From positions 44,260,074 to 44,324,073 of the forward strand of contig NW_019211456.1 in the NCBI RefSeq assembly GCF_002443255.2: a stretch of 64,000 nucleotides of DNA, in the 5' to 3' direction. The notes beneath the pieces are model-generated. The model was not told where the DNA came from and searched no databases. It worked only from the letters and a program-made list of their open reading frames with translations. The DNA comes from Varroa destructor. Its lineage: Eukaryota; Arthropoda; Arachnida; Mesostigmata; Varroidae. Below, piece by piece: positions 1-12,100 of this stretch. The first letter of the stretch is position 1, and the number at the start of each line of letters is the position of its first letter. The position numbers were made by a program, and so were the translations under genes.

Positions 1-218
1 GCCTGAACGGCCAGACACTCTATCTGGAGTTTGAGTAACGCAGCTGGCAGGTGGTCATATCGCGGACATCTGCTCTGCCTCGTCTGTGAAGATCTGCTTT
101 GCGTGGGCCAGGGCGCAGATAAATGAACGATGCGATTCCAAAGAAAAAAGATAACATTATGGTGTTCTCAGTCGCAACACTAGATGCTACGGGCGGGCGC
201 AAAGCTTTTCCTTTTAAG

Positions 219-1447
219 ATGGCCGCGGTTACCGCCACCACCGCCATCCTCGACGAGAAAAAATTGTGCGGCGATATAGAAGAAGACAAGAAACGCGCAA
301 ATATACGCAAGTGCCACCGTAAGTAGGCTGAATCTTTCTGGTTGGACCGAGACGTCTAGCAGAAACTAACAAGGAAAAGGTGGCGGGCTCGGAAGAAGAG
401 CAGCGATAGGGTTCGTAAGAAGATAACCCGGCGCAAAATCTCGCCGGCCGTGTCATAGGCGACGCGAGCAATAGACATACAAAGGCAAGTATACGCGTTC
501 TCGCTGAGGTCAGTAGTAGCAGCAGCAATGCGGATGAGAAACAGAGGCTAACTTAGTAAGCGGGAAAAGAAAGAGCCGAATTAAATTTTGAACATAATTA
601 AAGGAGAGCAGATTTTAAGTAGTTACCGAAAAATCGTAGGAGCGCGTATGGCATACAACTTTGTATGCCTTACGCGCTCCTTAGTTACAGTTATGATTCC
701 ACTGCGTGCCGCTAAGTTTTTACAAGTTTTAACTGGGTTTTAACACTGTAATCTAGTATAAATGAAATAATTGTTTTGTCAAAATAGGAATGAATGAGTA
801 TAATCATTACTATCACTTTAAATGAGTGCAATTCCGGATGGTTCTATAGCGAGTGTAATTTAGACACAATGGATCGGTTGGGTGATTTAAAAGTTATTAA
901 ATTGAGTAAAGTAATTAAATAAAGACATTAAAATTAAAAAAGTATTACTGCTACAGTGAAATTATTTATTATATGTATGCTCGCGTAAGCAGTAGGAGGT
1001 AACAATCAAAATTTGTTAGTGTCGAACAGAATTGCAGTGTGTCATTGAGCGACATGTTAAATTCGTAACTAAATCACTTTATCAGATAACTAGATAATAA
1101 GTAGATAAACAGATAATAAGAGACCTAATACTACCTACCTAAATACATTTGCATTTATTACCGCTTGACGGCCTTCTGCGTTAGCAAATAGACAGCGAAC
1201 TGAGTTTTATGTATTATGTGATTATTCGTGTGTCCGTCTGCGGGAGGCGTAGAAACCTAAACGATAGGAAATGCTTTAGCGTCATCGGTAATCTAGGCAA
1301 AAAAGGATCAACAAATATTTACGCGAACTGACCAGGTCGCCTGTTGCAGAAGGAAGGGCTCAAAAACAAACTTTAGCGGAAGAAATGGCACAGAATGTAA
1401 CTCTCACGAAGGTCCTGCGTGAATTTGTGCATTCAGCTTTACGCTAA
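219..1447 (+). CDS. Candidate two-exon small gene, unknown product
   Basis: Exon 1 runs 219-318. It starts at an ATG preceded by AAG, reads MAAVTATTAILDEKKL and on into a charged stretch, and ends one base into a codon at a strong donor (GTAAGTAGG at 319). A possible second exon runs 1350-1447 after a CTGTTGCAG acceptor. It supplies the two bases needed to complete the split codon (Gln) and stays open for 31 codons (GRAQKQTLAEEMAQ..., ending LREFVHSALR) to a TAA. The joined product would be about 66 residues, mostly helix-like. Intermediate exons are possible, since the intron would be about 1.03 kb and contains the 638-681 hairpin. No domain is recognised and no AATAAA was seen just downstream. 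Phase agreement and the donor are the support; chance remains possible. Confidence 0.3.
638..681. repeat. Near-perfect palindrome, 21-bp arms, 2-nt centre
   Basis: The left arm 638-658 and right arm 661-681 are complementary at 20 of 21 positions (one T/A mismatch at the twelfth base), separated by CT. It is GC-rich inside an AT-rich stretch, so it would extrude or fold readily. No flanking element is obvious. Confidence 0.9.
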
Positions 1448-4300
1448 ATTACGCATGTATATATAACAAACAAACACAGTAGTAATTAGAGGTACTGAAG
1501 GGCGATGTTGCGGTATATATATTGGCAATAGTCAGAAAGAGAATCAAGTCTTCTAACACAACCTACCTTTTATTGAGTCAAAAATTGGCGACGTTTTCTC
1601 TGGATGGTTGATCTCTTGTGCAGCATTTAGGTCTAGTCTAGTCTGATCTGATTGGTCTGCGCACTTTTCGATGCCTAGATTGAGTAAGGCCAGGGCGTGG
1701 CCGGACATCGTTGACGCACTTAGCCATTCGTTTGAGGGTGTATGAACACAAGCGTCATTAGGTACCGGCCGGTACAACTTTCCTGTGGAAGCATCAACGA
1801 TACCTATAGTGCAACTAAATTCTATGATATCTGGCTATCTTTGAATAGCACTTACATGACACAGTAATTTGGAAGAGAAGTTAGATAAATTAAAAGTTAC
1901 TGTATCAACGTACGTACATGCACCTTTAGGAAACCCATGTGAAGAATGAAGGTTTGCTTCGTTATGGAATAGTTTTTCTACGTTATGGTATACCATATGC
2001 TGTTGAATTTTAGTGTTTAATCTCTGGCTTTACGTATAGCTTCCCTATATTTCGTTCGTTATTTGCAAATCTTGCATTTAGTTAGTAGTTAGCACTTATA
2101 CCATCAAGGATTAGAACTCAGATACACGATCTATTTATGCAAATCCGATACACTATAGCACACTAATAGCAATTTTTTAGGTCAATTCACACTCTGATAC
2201 ATTTATTGGATTGCTCGATACTTAACGGTTGAGGGAGACGTCGCTCTGTCGTTCGTCCATTAAAGAAAGTTATCGTGTTGGCATTTATTCGAACCCAGAA
2301 ACCACTGTGCGACATACTTTGTTCCGTAAGCAGATCGGACTTCCCTATCTAATTTATTACATTAGTAAAAACTAAGGTAAAAAGACGTTCCCGTGAAAAT
2401 TAGACTCCTTTTCCTTTACACACTGAACAAAAAAGATAGTATAGCACTCATATTATAAATCTACGATAAATTATTTTGTTCGTAATTTCATATCCATATA
2501 AACACTTCGATAGTCGCATGTCCACCTATAAAAACTTCTATCATACCTACGCTATAAAGCGTCCTAGGAAATTAAGTGTTCTACCTATCTCATATTTAGA
2601 GCTGGACCACTGGCTCAAAATAAGGTTCTTAGGGTCCCACCATCTACAAGGCTTGACGAATCGTTGCTCCCCATCAAGAGGCCGAGCCCGGTTAGCTGTC
2701 AGGGAGGAACAATCGTGTTATTTTCATGTGTGGATAAGATCCATACCGCGTGGGAACCAGCGGAATCGTTTGCCAGTCAGGAAGATAGCCCAACATCGCT
2801 CTGGCCTAAGGCAGTCGGCCACCCAATAGAGGGGATTTCCTCACACTCATAGCAAGACCAGCGATCGAATCGCATGGCCGGTAGTAGCATATGAAGCTTT
2901 CATCTAGAATGGCGAACGAAGGAGTCTGTCGATGACAGACGATTTTTAAGAGGGGTATGAATCGTACTCTGGGAACGTGACGCAACGGCCAACTACTAAG
3001 CAATTTATAGCTAATCCCATTATATGTCGCTAGGACATGTTAGATACCGGGAACTGTCGAATACTATAAGCGCTCAATAGTTTACTGAGCAGTGAGTTGG
3101 AAAATTGACTTGTTCTTAGGCTGGTAGTAACATCGCAAACATGTTTTTAATGAACGAAATGTCAGATATTACTAACCGCAGCAACGAATCATGATCTCAG
3201 ACAGGATTTGTTCGTAGTATATGATTGGAATCGATTGCAAGTTCTGTTAACCTTTGGTGAATTGAATCTAAGCGATAACTACCGGATTTGCTTATGAATT
3301 AAAGTAAATGCGGGCTGTATGATCTCTAATTGTTTCGTGTGTTGCCTAGAGACGGATTACGTTAAACAGCGTGTTAGAAGAGACCAAAGCTTCTTTCCTT
3401 GAACGAGTTTTGACGCTTTACCAAACGGACAGCCTAGCGCAGACGAGGATCTCAGGCCTTAGCTAGAGGAGACTGCACGGGTCGTGCGACAAGAGCTCGA
3501 ACTCTCAGATGTAAATGTACCATAGTATGCATACGAACTCAAGATCAGTCTGTTCGTTATTCAAGGTTGCGTCAGAGATGCGAGGCCAGTTTCATCAGGC
3601 ACACCTAAAATTACAATGCAATAGAAAAAGGTGTGACGACACTTTTAGGATCCAGAATTCGCGACCTCAATTGTATATCGGGTCTAACTGATACAAGAGG
3701 ATCTGTTATGATCCATTTTTAAAATAAAGGTTCACTGTTCAAGTCTGCCATGCTATACCACAGGAATATTTCCATTTATGATTAACAGTACAGGGTGTTC
3801 TCGCAAAAAAACACAGCATCCACAGATCGTAAAACACAACTAACGATACAGATTATTTAACCGTATTTTCAAATTATATAAAACATGGATATAGGAAACA
3901 CTATAAGCTTCTTCCAATACCGGTTACGGTTCTAAATGCTGCGATTTTGTGCTATAGACCGCCAATACGTTGTTAATCTCGATGACTTCCACTGTGATAT
4001 GTCAGTCAAAACTATCACCTAAGTTCCCCTTGTTACTTTTGCTTATTCGCTATCGAATTTCGAAGTTATTCTTGCCCTCTATGTAAGTCCAACTTGATTT
4101 TAACTTAAACTGCCCTTTTGCTGCAAAGGAATTCAAATTTCACCATGGCGTTAGAAATAGCGCCACGTAGAATTGAGTCGAGACTCAAGGGCATGTGAGC
4201 TCTGTCACGACCTGAGGGCAACGAGATTGGCACGACTATGCCATGACGGATTTGAGCTGTGCAGCTGATGCCGCCACCGCTGCCCCACCGGGAACGCGAC
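1448..4300. other. No confident gene; intergenic or intronic
   Basis: AT-rich sequence with short open frames only. A 14-bp perfect palindrome, GTACCGGCCGGTAC, lies at 1762-1775. A plus-strand frame of about 49 codons ends at 2852 after a GTCAG. It reads like protein (GGTIVLFSCVDK..., ending GHPIEGISSHS) but has no donor or partner exon, so I do not call it. Confidence 0.5.
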
Positions 4301-4339
4301 CGATGAGTAGAGGGAAAGTGTGAAAGGTGGTTGTGTAAG

Positions 4340-5517
4340 GCCAACTTGTGCCTCGTAGGCAGCCAGCGTATGGTTTTGAGCGCAAGTTCTTTTTCTAGTG
4401 AAGAGGAAATTGCGCGCGGATCTCTTCACAATGAAGAAACGAAGTGCCGTGGCAAGAGACCTCAGAGAAGCGAGACAACAACAACGACGACGAAGACCGC
4501 CCTCATTGAAACCCTTACTACTACTACTACTACTACTAGTAGCTTGACAACGAGTCAAAAGAACTGAAGCAGTCAGCGAGAAAGCTGCGGTTGTACCAAT
4601 GTAAAAAATGAGACTTCGGACCAGACGATAAAAGTGAAGAGAGAAATATGCTGAGTATTATCGAAACCGAAGGAACAGCACACGTTATAGTAGTCAGGAA
4701 GGCTAGCGGGAAGCAGTCAAGGATATTACTACTGTTATTATTATTAGAAAGAGACGAACACAAGAAAGGAGCAGGCAAAGCGGTTTCAATTGATTATGCC
4801 TCGTTTTAGCACGAATGCGTATGCATACACACACTCAACCTTCTACTATATGTCCTCACGACCTAGCACCGTGTCAACTCTCAACTGCTTGCAATAACTC
4901 TCCGTTTCTCCATCTTCTGTATGACGTCCTAAGCAGCAGCAGGAGCAGCTTGCAATACGGCATATTGAAACTGAGGTAAGCGGCAACAGGAATGAAAGGA
5001 ACCTTACTCGCCATATTGAATATTAGTAGAGCTTTCTACGGAGATTGAGCTACGGATGAGATACAGCGTGGCTGGCTGTGTTACACTAGAAGCTAAGGTG
5101 TGAAATAACACTGTGTGTGCAACGACCGGTACATCAGAAGGTAATAGCTGGTGAATTTCTTTCCCTTCATGTGCCTTCATGAACCTAACTGTTGTGAGGG
5201 TGAGGATCTTCGCGAAGTATATGCGGGTCACCAATGAAGATTACGAAATGAGGAAGACTTGTTATCACGCGACACGGCGGCCTCGAGTTGCTTTGCGGAA
5301 GACATACAGACACGAGAAACGATTAAGGCTGAATCAGCCATTGATATGTCAACCCAAAAGCCAAAATCTCGCAAAGAAGGAAGGGGCAGATCTGCTAGAG
5401 AAGAGACGCTTCTTAAGTAGCGACTTGACACCCGACCAAGAAACCCGCATTGTCGCAGAGTTGTCTTACACCCCTGAAAATGTGAGAGCGGATGTCGTGC
5501 CACTTACATCGTTGTAG
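4340..5517 (+). other. Purine-rich, GC-richer island with overlapping open frames
   Basis: The plus strand is noticeably purine-rich here, as transcribed exons or UTRs often are. It contains an (ACT)n tract at about 4517-4538, a possible 42-nt exon at 4934-4975 (QQQEQLAIRHIETE, ending at a GTAAGC donor), and a plus frame of 112 codons ending at the TAG at 5515-5517. A second frame over 5240-5420 also reads like protein (NEEDLLSRDTAASSC...). Two plausible frames cannot both be right, and no splice chain links the pieces. It may be an exon or UTR cluster of one plus-strand gene, a frameshifted relic, or chance. Confidence 0.25.
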
Positions 5518-5559
5518 GATCAGTCTAGCCAAGAGAACGGAGATAATATACGAGCACCG

Positions 5560-8500
5560 ACTATCACGACGTGCGGTAGTTATAGGGAAGATTGAAACTG
5601 ATAAATTCTAATAGCGTGAAGAAACTTGAACCTCTATGTCTAAAGCACGCTATCTAGTTCTCTAGTATACTACCCTACAATTTAACATTCACAACTTTAA
5701 TTATCAAGTGTTCTATTGAACAAAGAATCCATGAGATACTTCTAGATTCCAATTTTTTCCAACATTTTAGACTAGGCAAGGAGTAAATTATATTGAACTA
5801 TTATTTTTAACTTCTAAATTAAACGTTATATGGCAGGATGATCGCATAAACCTACCCATTCTTTTATGTTTTTAAAAAAGATGACAGGTTAAGAAAATTA
5901 CATATAAGTTCATAGCATTTCTGAGCAAAACTGAGAGATTTTAATAGGTGTATTTGATTGAAGTTATGTTCAGATTGAATATATGAACGCATACCCCATT
6001 ATTACGGTATTTATTATCATTTTTATTATTCATCTGCGTGTTCTAGACGTTTATATTACTTTAATTCATATATCGCTCATATAAGTCAGGTAGTATAAAA
6101 CAACTAAAGGTTTTTTCAGGAACCTCAGTTTATTGCACAGAACCCTAAGAGTTAATCTTAGCGACTAAGACGTGCCATTTAAAACAATAGTGCTCACTCC
6201 CTTACGAAGTCAATAAGGCGCTCGTTGGCTCCGCGAAGCACGTTATTTACCACAAGTAACAAATAGCATATATACGCCTATATACACCTTTCAGGATGTC
6301 GGAAGGTATCCCATGCCGCTTTTTTTTTTTACTTCTACTTTCATTAAACCTAACGCTCTGACTATTTTGACTGATTGAATATAGAGACTCTCAAACTGTT
6401 CAATGGCTTATTTCAAAATGTCGAAACACTTCTGCCCCGCCCTATATATATATATATTTCTTTCAACTGGTAGAGATGCCATAAACTATAGTTAGCTATT
6501 CGAAAGACACGTAGTTGGAAACAAACGTAGTGATATGGATATTTAAAAAAAAAACTAAATATGCTGCATGAAGGGCATCTTTTTATCTAGAGCTTGCCGT
6601 TGCGTTTGCAATAGAATGACTAAAACCGAGCGGCTCTACAGGTGATGACTTGTGAATCCATCGAAAGTACCAGGCGCAGCAGCAGCTAACAAAGTGAAGT
6701 AGCAGAAGACAAGTGCCGATCTTAGTTACACCCCACCATTCCATTCATGCTGTTTTTACGGTTCGTCCAAGTATTTTTATCTGGTGCAGGATTTCTCCTG
6801 CAAGACTTGGTCGGCGATCATAGTAATTGCGAGGGGATATCATAAGGGACTAGTTGATATTGTTCAATTTCAGTTAACTAGGTGTAGCGGTGTAGCTGAA
6901 AAGATCTTTTATAACCGTCTGAGGCAGTCAGGGATTGCTAGGAGGGATGCTAGGAGTTATTTTAAATCTATTGCGTATTTAAGCAAGTTACCCAATTGTT
7001 AACGATGCTGTATGCGAAGTAAACTAAGGATAGAGTGGAAACGATGGTTATCCTTAGGCTCAATATGTACAGTTGTTACGTTCAGACTAGATAAGTATAC
7101 TTTACAAATTATGCAGAACAGACGCCTAGAGCTCGGCGTCACGCTCTCTTGTGTCGCCAGATTCTATTCTCTCGAGCGAACGAGCGTAGCTAGGTGTCGA
7201 ATTTTCCACTGACAAAAAATTGAAAATTCTTCTTATCTCAATGAAAAAAGTAGCTGATATTCTAAACGTGTCAACGTCTTCGTAACGCAGCACCTATCGA
7301 TCTATTAATTGCGTTTCGCATCAGGATTAATTTACTTTAGTGAAAAATCAACGCTCAAGGATAAAAACTCTCCGGTTCAAAAGATACCCTTGTTTAATAA
7401 TGTTATCTCTGTATCAATATTTTCGATTTAATAAGAGTATCGAGCACTCGTCTACGTGTTAGCCGGCAAGATTAATATACCCACTCTACGCGCGATCAAA
7501 ACATCCGTTGGAGCAGTTTTCCCGGCGACTGTTACCTGATTTCTATATCATGGTCTCAAATCTCTTCAACGAAATAGCTGTGTAGTACGTTTCTACTTGC
7601 CGACCATTCCGCCTATTAGTACAAAACGTCTCTTCTGCGACATCTATAGAGAATTTGCCCTTCGTATTACTATATCGTAAAGATTAGATAAAAAAAAGAA
7701 AAAAAAAGAACAATATTTCAACTACCCCTGTTTAGGATCTGTTCCCGTTTGTTTTGGCTTTGGCGTATGAAGTATATTGAAGCGTGGGCGACGTTTAAAT
7801 GCAAAGCAACGAGGTCCGGTTTGACTGAATTGATTCCGGCCAATTTTTGATAATTTTCCAACAGCAAACGTTCGATAGATAAATTCAGTTACGTATTCTT
7901 CTGCTCGTACAAGGATACATTTTTTGTACGTGGAACGTCGTGTTTTTTTCTGTGTGCATCATTTAAAATATTTAGCTTTTTTGGCCCCCACTCTTTTGGG
8001 CAACTGAAAGCTAGCCGCCGTAAGCCCACCTGCGTGCGTCTTAGCCCTTTCCGCGAGAAATAAATTCGAAACGAGCAACTATGACGAAAAAAGTTTTGCC
8101 CGACAAAAGGGACAAACTAAAAACCTGAGTGAAGAGGATCCGATGTGTCTCATATTCTCGTAACTTCCCGAAAGCTGCCAAAAGCGTCTGACGTAAATTG
8201 GCCCTGACCGTTCGTTTTGCTACTGTCGTTGAGATGCGGTTGGTGTCCAATGCAGGCGAAAAAAAGGGAGATCTGCAAAATGAAACGATCTAGTACTTCC
8301 AGCAATGCTTTACTATGATAATGATTTTTGGCCACTTGACACGAACGTGCATTGCGTGCACGGCACATCGCTGTGGCATACCGGTGTCCGTTTTTCTGTC
8401 TGTTTGCTGTCGCGTGTCCTTGTGTGTGTGTATGTGTACGTGTCGTGCTATATATCTCCGTGTATAGGACGAATTATACGCAGAAATATGTAGTACGATG

Positions 8501-8680
8501 ATCGCAGGCGACAGCGTAAAAGTAGGCGCTTCTGTTATCGTTTTTGTTGCATAAGTGACATTGCAGTAATTATAACGACGCTAGCGCCAGCAGCAGCAAG
8601 GAAAATCTGCTTGTTACAGAGGCGTCGCCCGTTGTACGTATGTACACCACGAGACAGGAAACAGCAGAAAGCCGACATCG
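5560..8680. other. AT-rich gene-free stretch
   Basis: Holds a (TA)n tract at 6443-6457, T- and A-runs near 6320, 6545 and 7690, and GT-rich sequence near 8420. No supported exon, RNA gene or transposon end was seen on either strand. Confidence 0.55.
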
Positions 8681-8686
8681 GCTAAT

Positions 8687-8968
8687 ATGGCGACTAAGAG
8701 AACCAGTGCGCGAAACAATACAGATCGGCTGCTGAAGTCGGGAAACGTTAAAGACGAATCAAGGCCAGACAACTCCTGGGCCTCTGCCGCAGTTTGTGGG
8801 TTCCCTGCCACCACCGCCGTTGCTAGTCGGCGTCAACAATACCCACTTCGGTGCTATAGTCTACAACATGGCCATAATGCACATATAGTACATTTCACCG
8901 GAAAACCTAGACCTATTGTTTCTGAGTTATGCTTTGTATCTAGAGCAAACGAACGCGTGTATGTCTAA
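8687..8968 (+). CDS. Possible first coding exon or short ORF, unknown
   Basis: An ATGGCG start lies in a GC-richer, purine-rich patch. The N-terminal part reads MATKRTSARNNTDRLLKSG and stays hydrophilic for about 45 residues; the rest of the 93-residue frame is less protein-like. No strong GTRAGT donor lies where composition changes. The reverse strand over 8614-8814 is also open with a hydrophobic stretch, so strand is uncertain. No domain recognised. Confidence 0.2.
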   Translation: MATKRTSARNNTDRLLKSGNVKDESRPDNSWASAAVCGFPATTAVASRRQQYPLRCYSLQHGHNAHIVHFTGKPRPIVSELCFVSRANERVYV

Positions 8969-9129
8969 CGTATTGCATACGAACTGCAGATCTGACAATT
9001 GGTGGGTGATGCCAACATAAGGACGGCCAAGTTTCTTGATAAGCAATCTTCTGACGCGACCGCGATGTTCTACTGGTAGCGGCAGAGCATTTTGCTAAGC
9101 GTCTCAAGGCGTCGCTGAGGCTAAACATC

Positions 9130-12100
9130 GTTCCTATGTTACATAAAATTCGCAGCAGTTTTTATCAGTGGCGAGAGTAAATTTAATCCGATTTTTGGCT
9201 TATTTCTCTATAAATGTCAACAGATGACAAACACTAAGTAAGCGATGGTCGCGAAAAGTCGAACAGATCTGACTGGTCACAAGTCGAAAAGCCAACAAAG
9301 TCACGTTATTGATGGCATCGTGAACAAGTGATTTGCTTTTTCTCATCTTTCCTCAAAGCATAGCTATAAACAAAATGGTACTTGATTATGTCACTATTAT
9401 AATTACCTTATAGGCAAAGCCCTAGCTAGATTGCCTGTAGTAAATTTATAGTGCGTGACACCAAATCGTTGGGTCCTAAATCACATTGCTTAAAGGACAT
9501 CAGCCAAAAGCTTTGTTGTCTCACTTGTTTTTCTATTTTTGTTATTGTTGCAGATAGTCAATGACATGTTTGTAGTTGTTAATAGTCTGCACTGTTATTA
9601 GGTTATGCCCGGCATTTTAGTAAAGCCATCACTATGAGCTTCATCTAAAGTCTGAAGGCTGCAATGAATGATGTTGTCGACAAGTTCGACTCAGCAATGC
9701 GTAGGAGGGGAATGTAACGTGGAACATCTCATAGACCTACTTGGTCGAAATAACTAGTATAGGTAAAATTTTCAAATAAATAAGAGCAAAACTGTTTATT
9801 GTCACTAACAGCGTGAAAGCCACCAGCCTTATTTGCTCAAGGGAAACGGTTTTATCGATGGACCTTATAAGTTGACATTTACTTAAGATACTTGTCACCT
9901 AACTTGATGAACAATATTAACATATGTTTAAACAATCAAAATTTGAGCAAGCGAAATCTGACAAATGACAAACGGGGACAGAGAATCTGTTTGTTCTCGT
10001 CTATTTTGTTTGCTTTTGTATAGGTTAGAAGACCTTATAAAGACACAATATTCACCTCAGATAGATTCATCCTATAGCGATTTCACTAATTTGAGCGAGA
10101 GACACATAAAGCGGACCTTCCTAGAAACAACATACTAAACTTCCATAATTAAAAACTAAATTATGTAATCAAAAGCGTTTTTCTAGCCGCGGAAATCGTA
10201 CAAGTCGGCTTCTTAAGTCAAGCGTGAAAATCATAAGGATAAATGCGAAGAGTGTAACACTTTCGCTGGGAAAGTATCGCTATTTTTAGAGCCTGCTATA
10301 AGTGCGGTAAACTTAAAGGAAGTCCCACCTTCCCACAGAGCATCTACATGGGTAACGTTACGCGCTCCAATGTATATGTATGCCAGGCAGGCATAGGAAA
10401 TTACTTCCAGTACTTAACGCATAGAGCATTACTCTATACAGATGAACTTATTACCTAGCTAGCTAGTAAATCACGCCCTCAGCTTCGCTGTCTTAGCAAC
10501 TATCGAGATGCCATGATTACTAACTATTTTCTTTAAAATTTTGGTACTTGGTAACGAATTTCTAGCTAGAAATAGGCAGATGCTATTTTTTAACATAGCA
10601 AATTATTTTCGGGTCGTACTCACAACTCGTTTTGACAAAATCTGCTTCCTTTTCCCTAGACGCACTCCCTGTCTCTGTAATCCGAAGTACTCTTTCAAAA
10701 ATCGTTTAATAATAATGTATCAACGTCTCTCTACCTGGTTTTGTAATAACGATACCTCGGATAAACAGATAGCATTGTAATTATGTTCTAAATATACAAA
10801 AAAAAAACAGACAAATCGCCACTAGAAAAATTATTTGCGTTCCAAGTATGGTTCGGGCGCTATTTTGATAGCTTGCTTTCTCCTTCTTTAGAATGTTCAA
10901 CATTACCAGTTCATTCAAGACGTTATTTATATATCAATGCTGTGTTTTTCATTTCTGTCCTTCATCTTGGTAATGATGTTTTTCTTCTTCAATCCACCCT
11001 CTCGCGCATTAATGTCTCCCGTTTTAAACGATGTGGCCTATGTTCAACCGGTGGAGAATCCGTGCCTGTCGTGTCTATACCCAGGCTTACTATACCTATT
11101 TTGTCCTTACAGGCCTTACGGGGGTTAGTAGTTGTATGCACACCAGCCACAACAACTAGATGGGTCAGATTGGTATCGCTAGAGGTGAAATTCGAATATC
11201 GCTTCTATTGCCCTTGTCGTTGCCGTTCGCCCTTCGTCTGCTCCGGCGCTTTGAGAAACTCGACAGCATTGGGGTGAGTCTTTTAAAGGCCTATTGTAAG
11301 GTAACGAGAAATATCACTGTAAATGTAACCAAAATCCACAGGCTTGCCATGATGCACCAATGCGAATGTACACAAAAGTCAAACAATAGTGATAATAATA
11401 ACTTCATATATGAAGTAAAGGTTCTTATTATCTTTTTCTGTCCTTTTATTGTTGAATTAGGTTAGCGGTAAAAGTGGGGTGCGTTAGCGGTGAGGCTGTA
11501 TAGATCTAGTTAACAACGGCGTATATGTAAGTTTTATGAATGGTTTTCTATCAGACTACGTTTTTTTCCTAACTGTAATTAAGTTACAGCTTATTCGTAA
11601 CAACATACTTGATTACTTCCAAGTACCACGAATATGATTTGAACACCTGAAAGAAATAGAAAAGACTGAAATGAATAAAGTAGTTTTTGAACCTGACTAG
11701 ACATACACGTGGCGTGTCGATATATGAAAAGTCGTCAAGACACGATTTTTCTGCCTGGATTAGTTCTGTAACTAAACGTAAATAATAGTAATTAACAGAC
11801 TAACGAACGATACCGGTCTTCCTAGAGTATTCACTGTCCTTTCAAAAGTAACACCACAGCCCCGACGCTGCCGATTTATGCCGGAGCGCTACGTTCCGAT
11901 CTGCTAGTCACCCACCCTGAAGGTGAAGAGATTCTTACTTTTTTATGACGCACAACAGTTTCACGTTGTGTCGTCAGGAGAAATCCTCCAGTTAGCCAAA
12001 AGCCCTGCAAATATGCATCTACCTACGCAAGGACGGTAACGGCCATCCTCGTCTGCTATGGTGGAATGAACTCATTCAGCAGCCCCCATCCGACCCGACA

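Noticed and set aside
229..528. Minus-strand frame beginning MLLLLLTSARTRILAF, like a signal peptide
   Set aside because: The Leu run comes from a short CAGTAG/CAGCAG-type repeat, and the plus strand over the same bases has a better donor-supported model.
9684..9696. AGTTCGACTCA, close to a tRNA B box
   Set aside because: No A box at the required distance upstream and no cloverleaf.
11160..11190. CTAGAGGTGAAATTC resembling a conserved 18S rRNA word
   Set aside because: Only about 15 nt match and the flanks are unrelated to rRNA.
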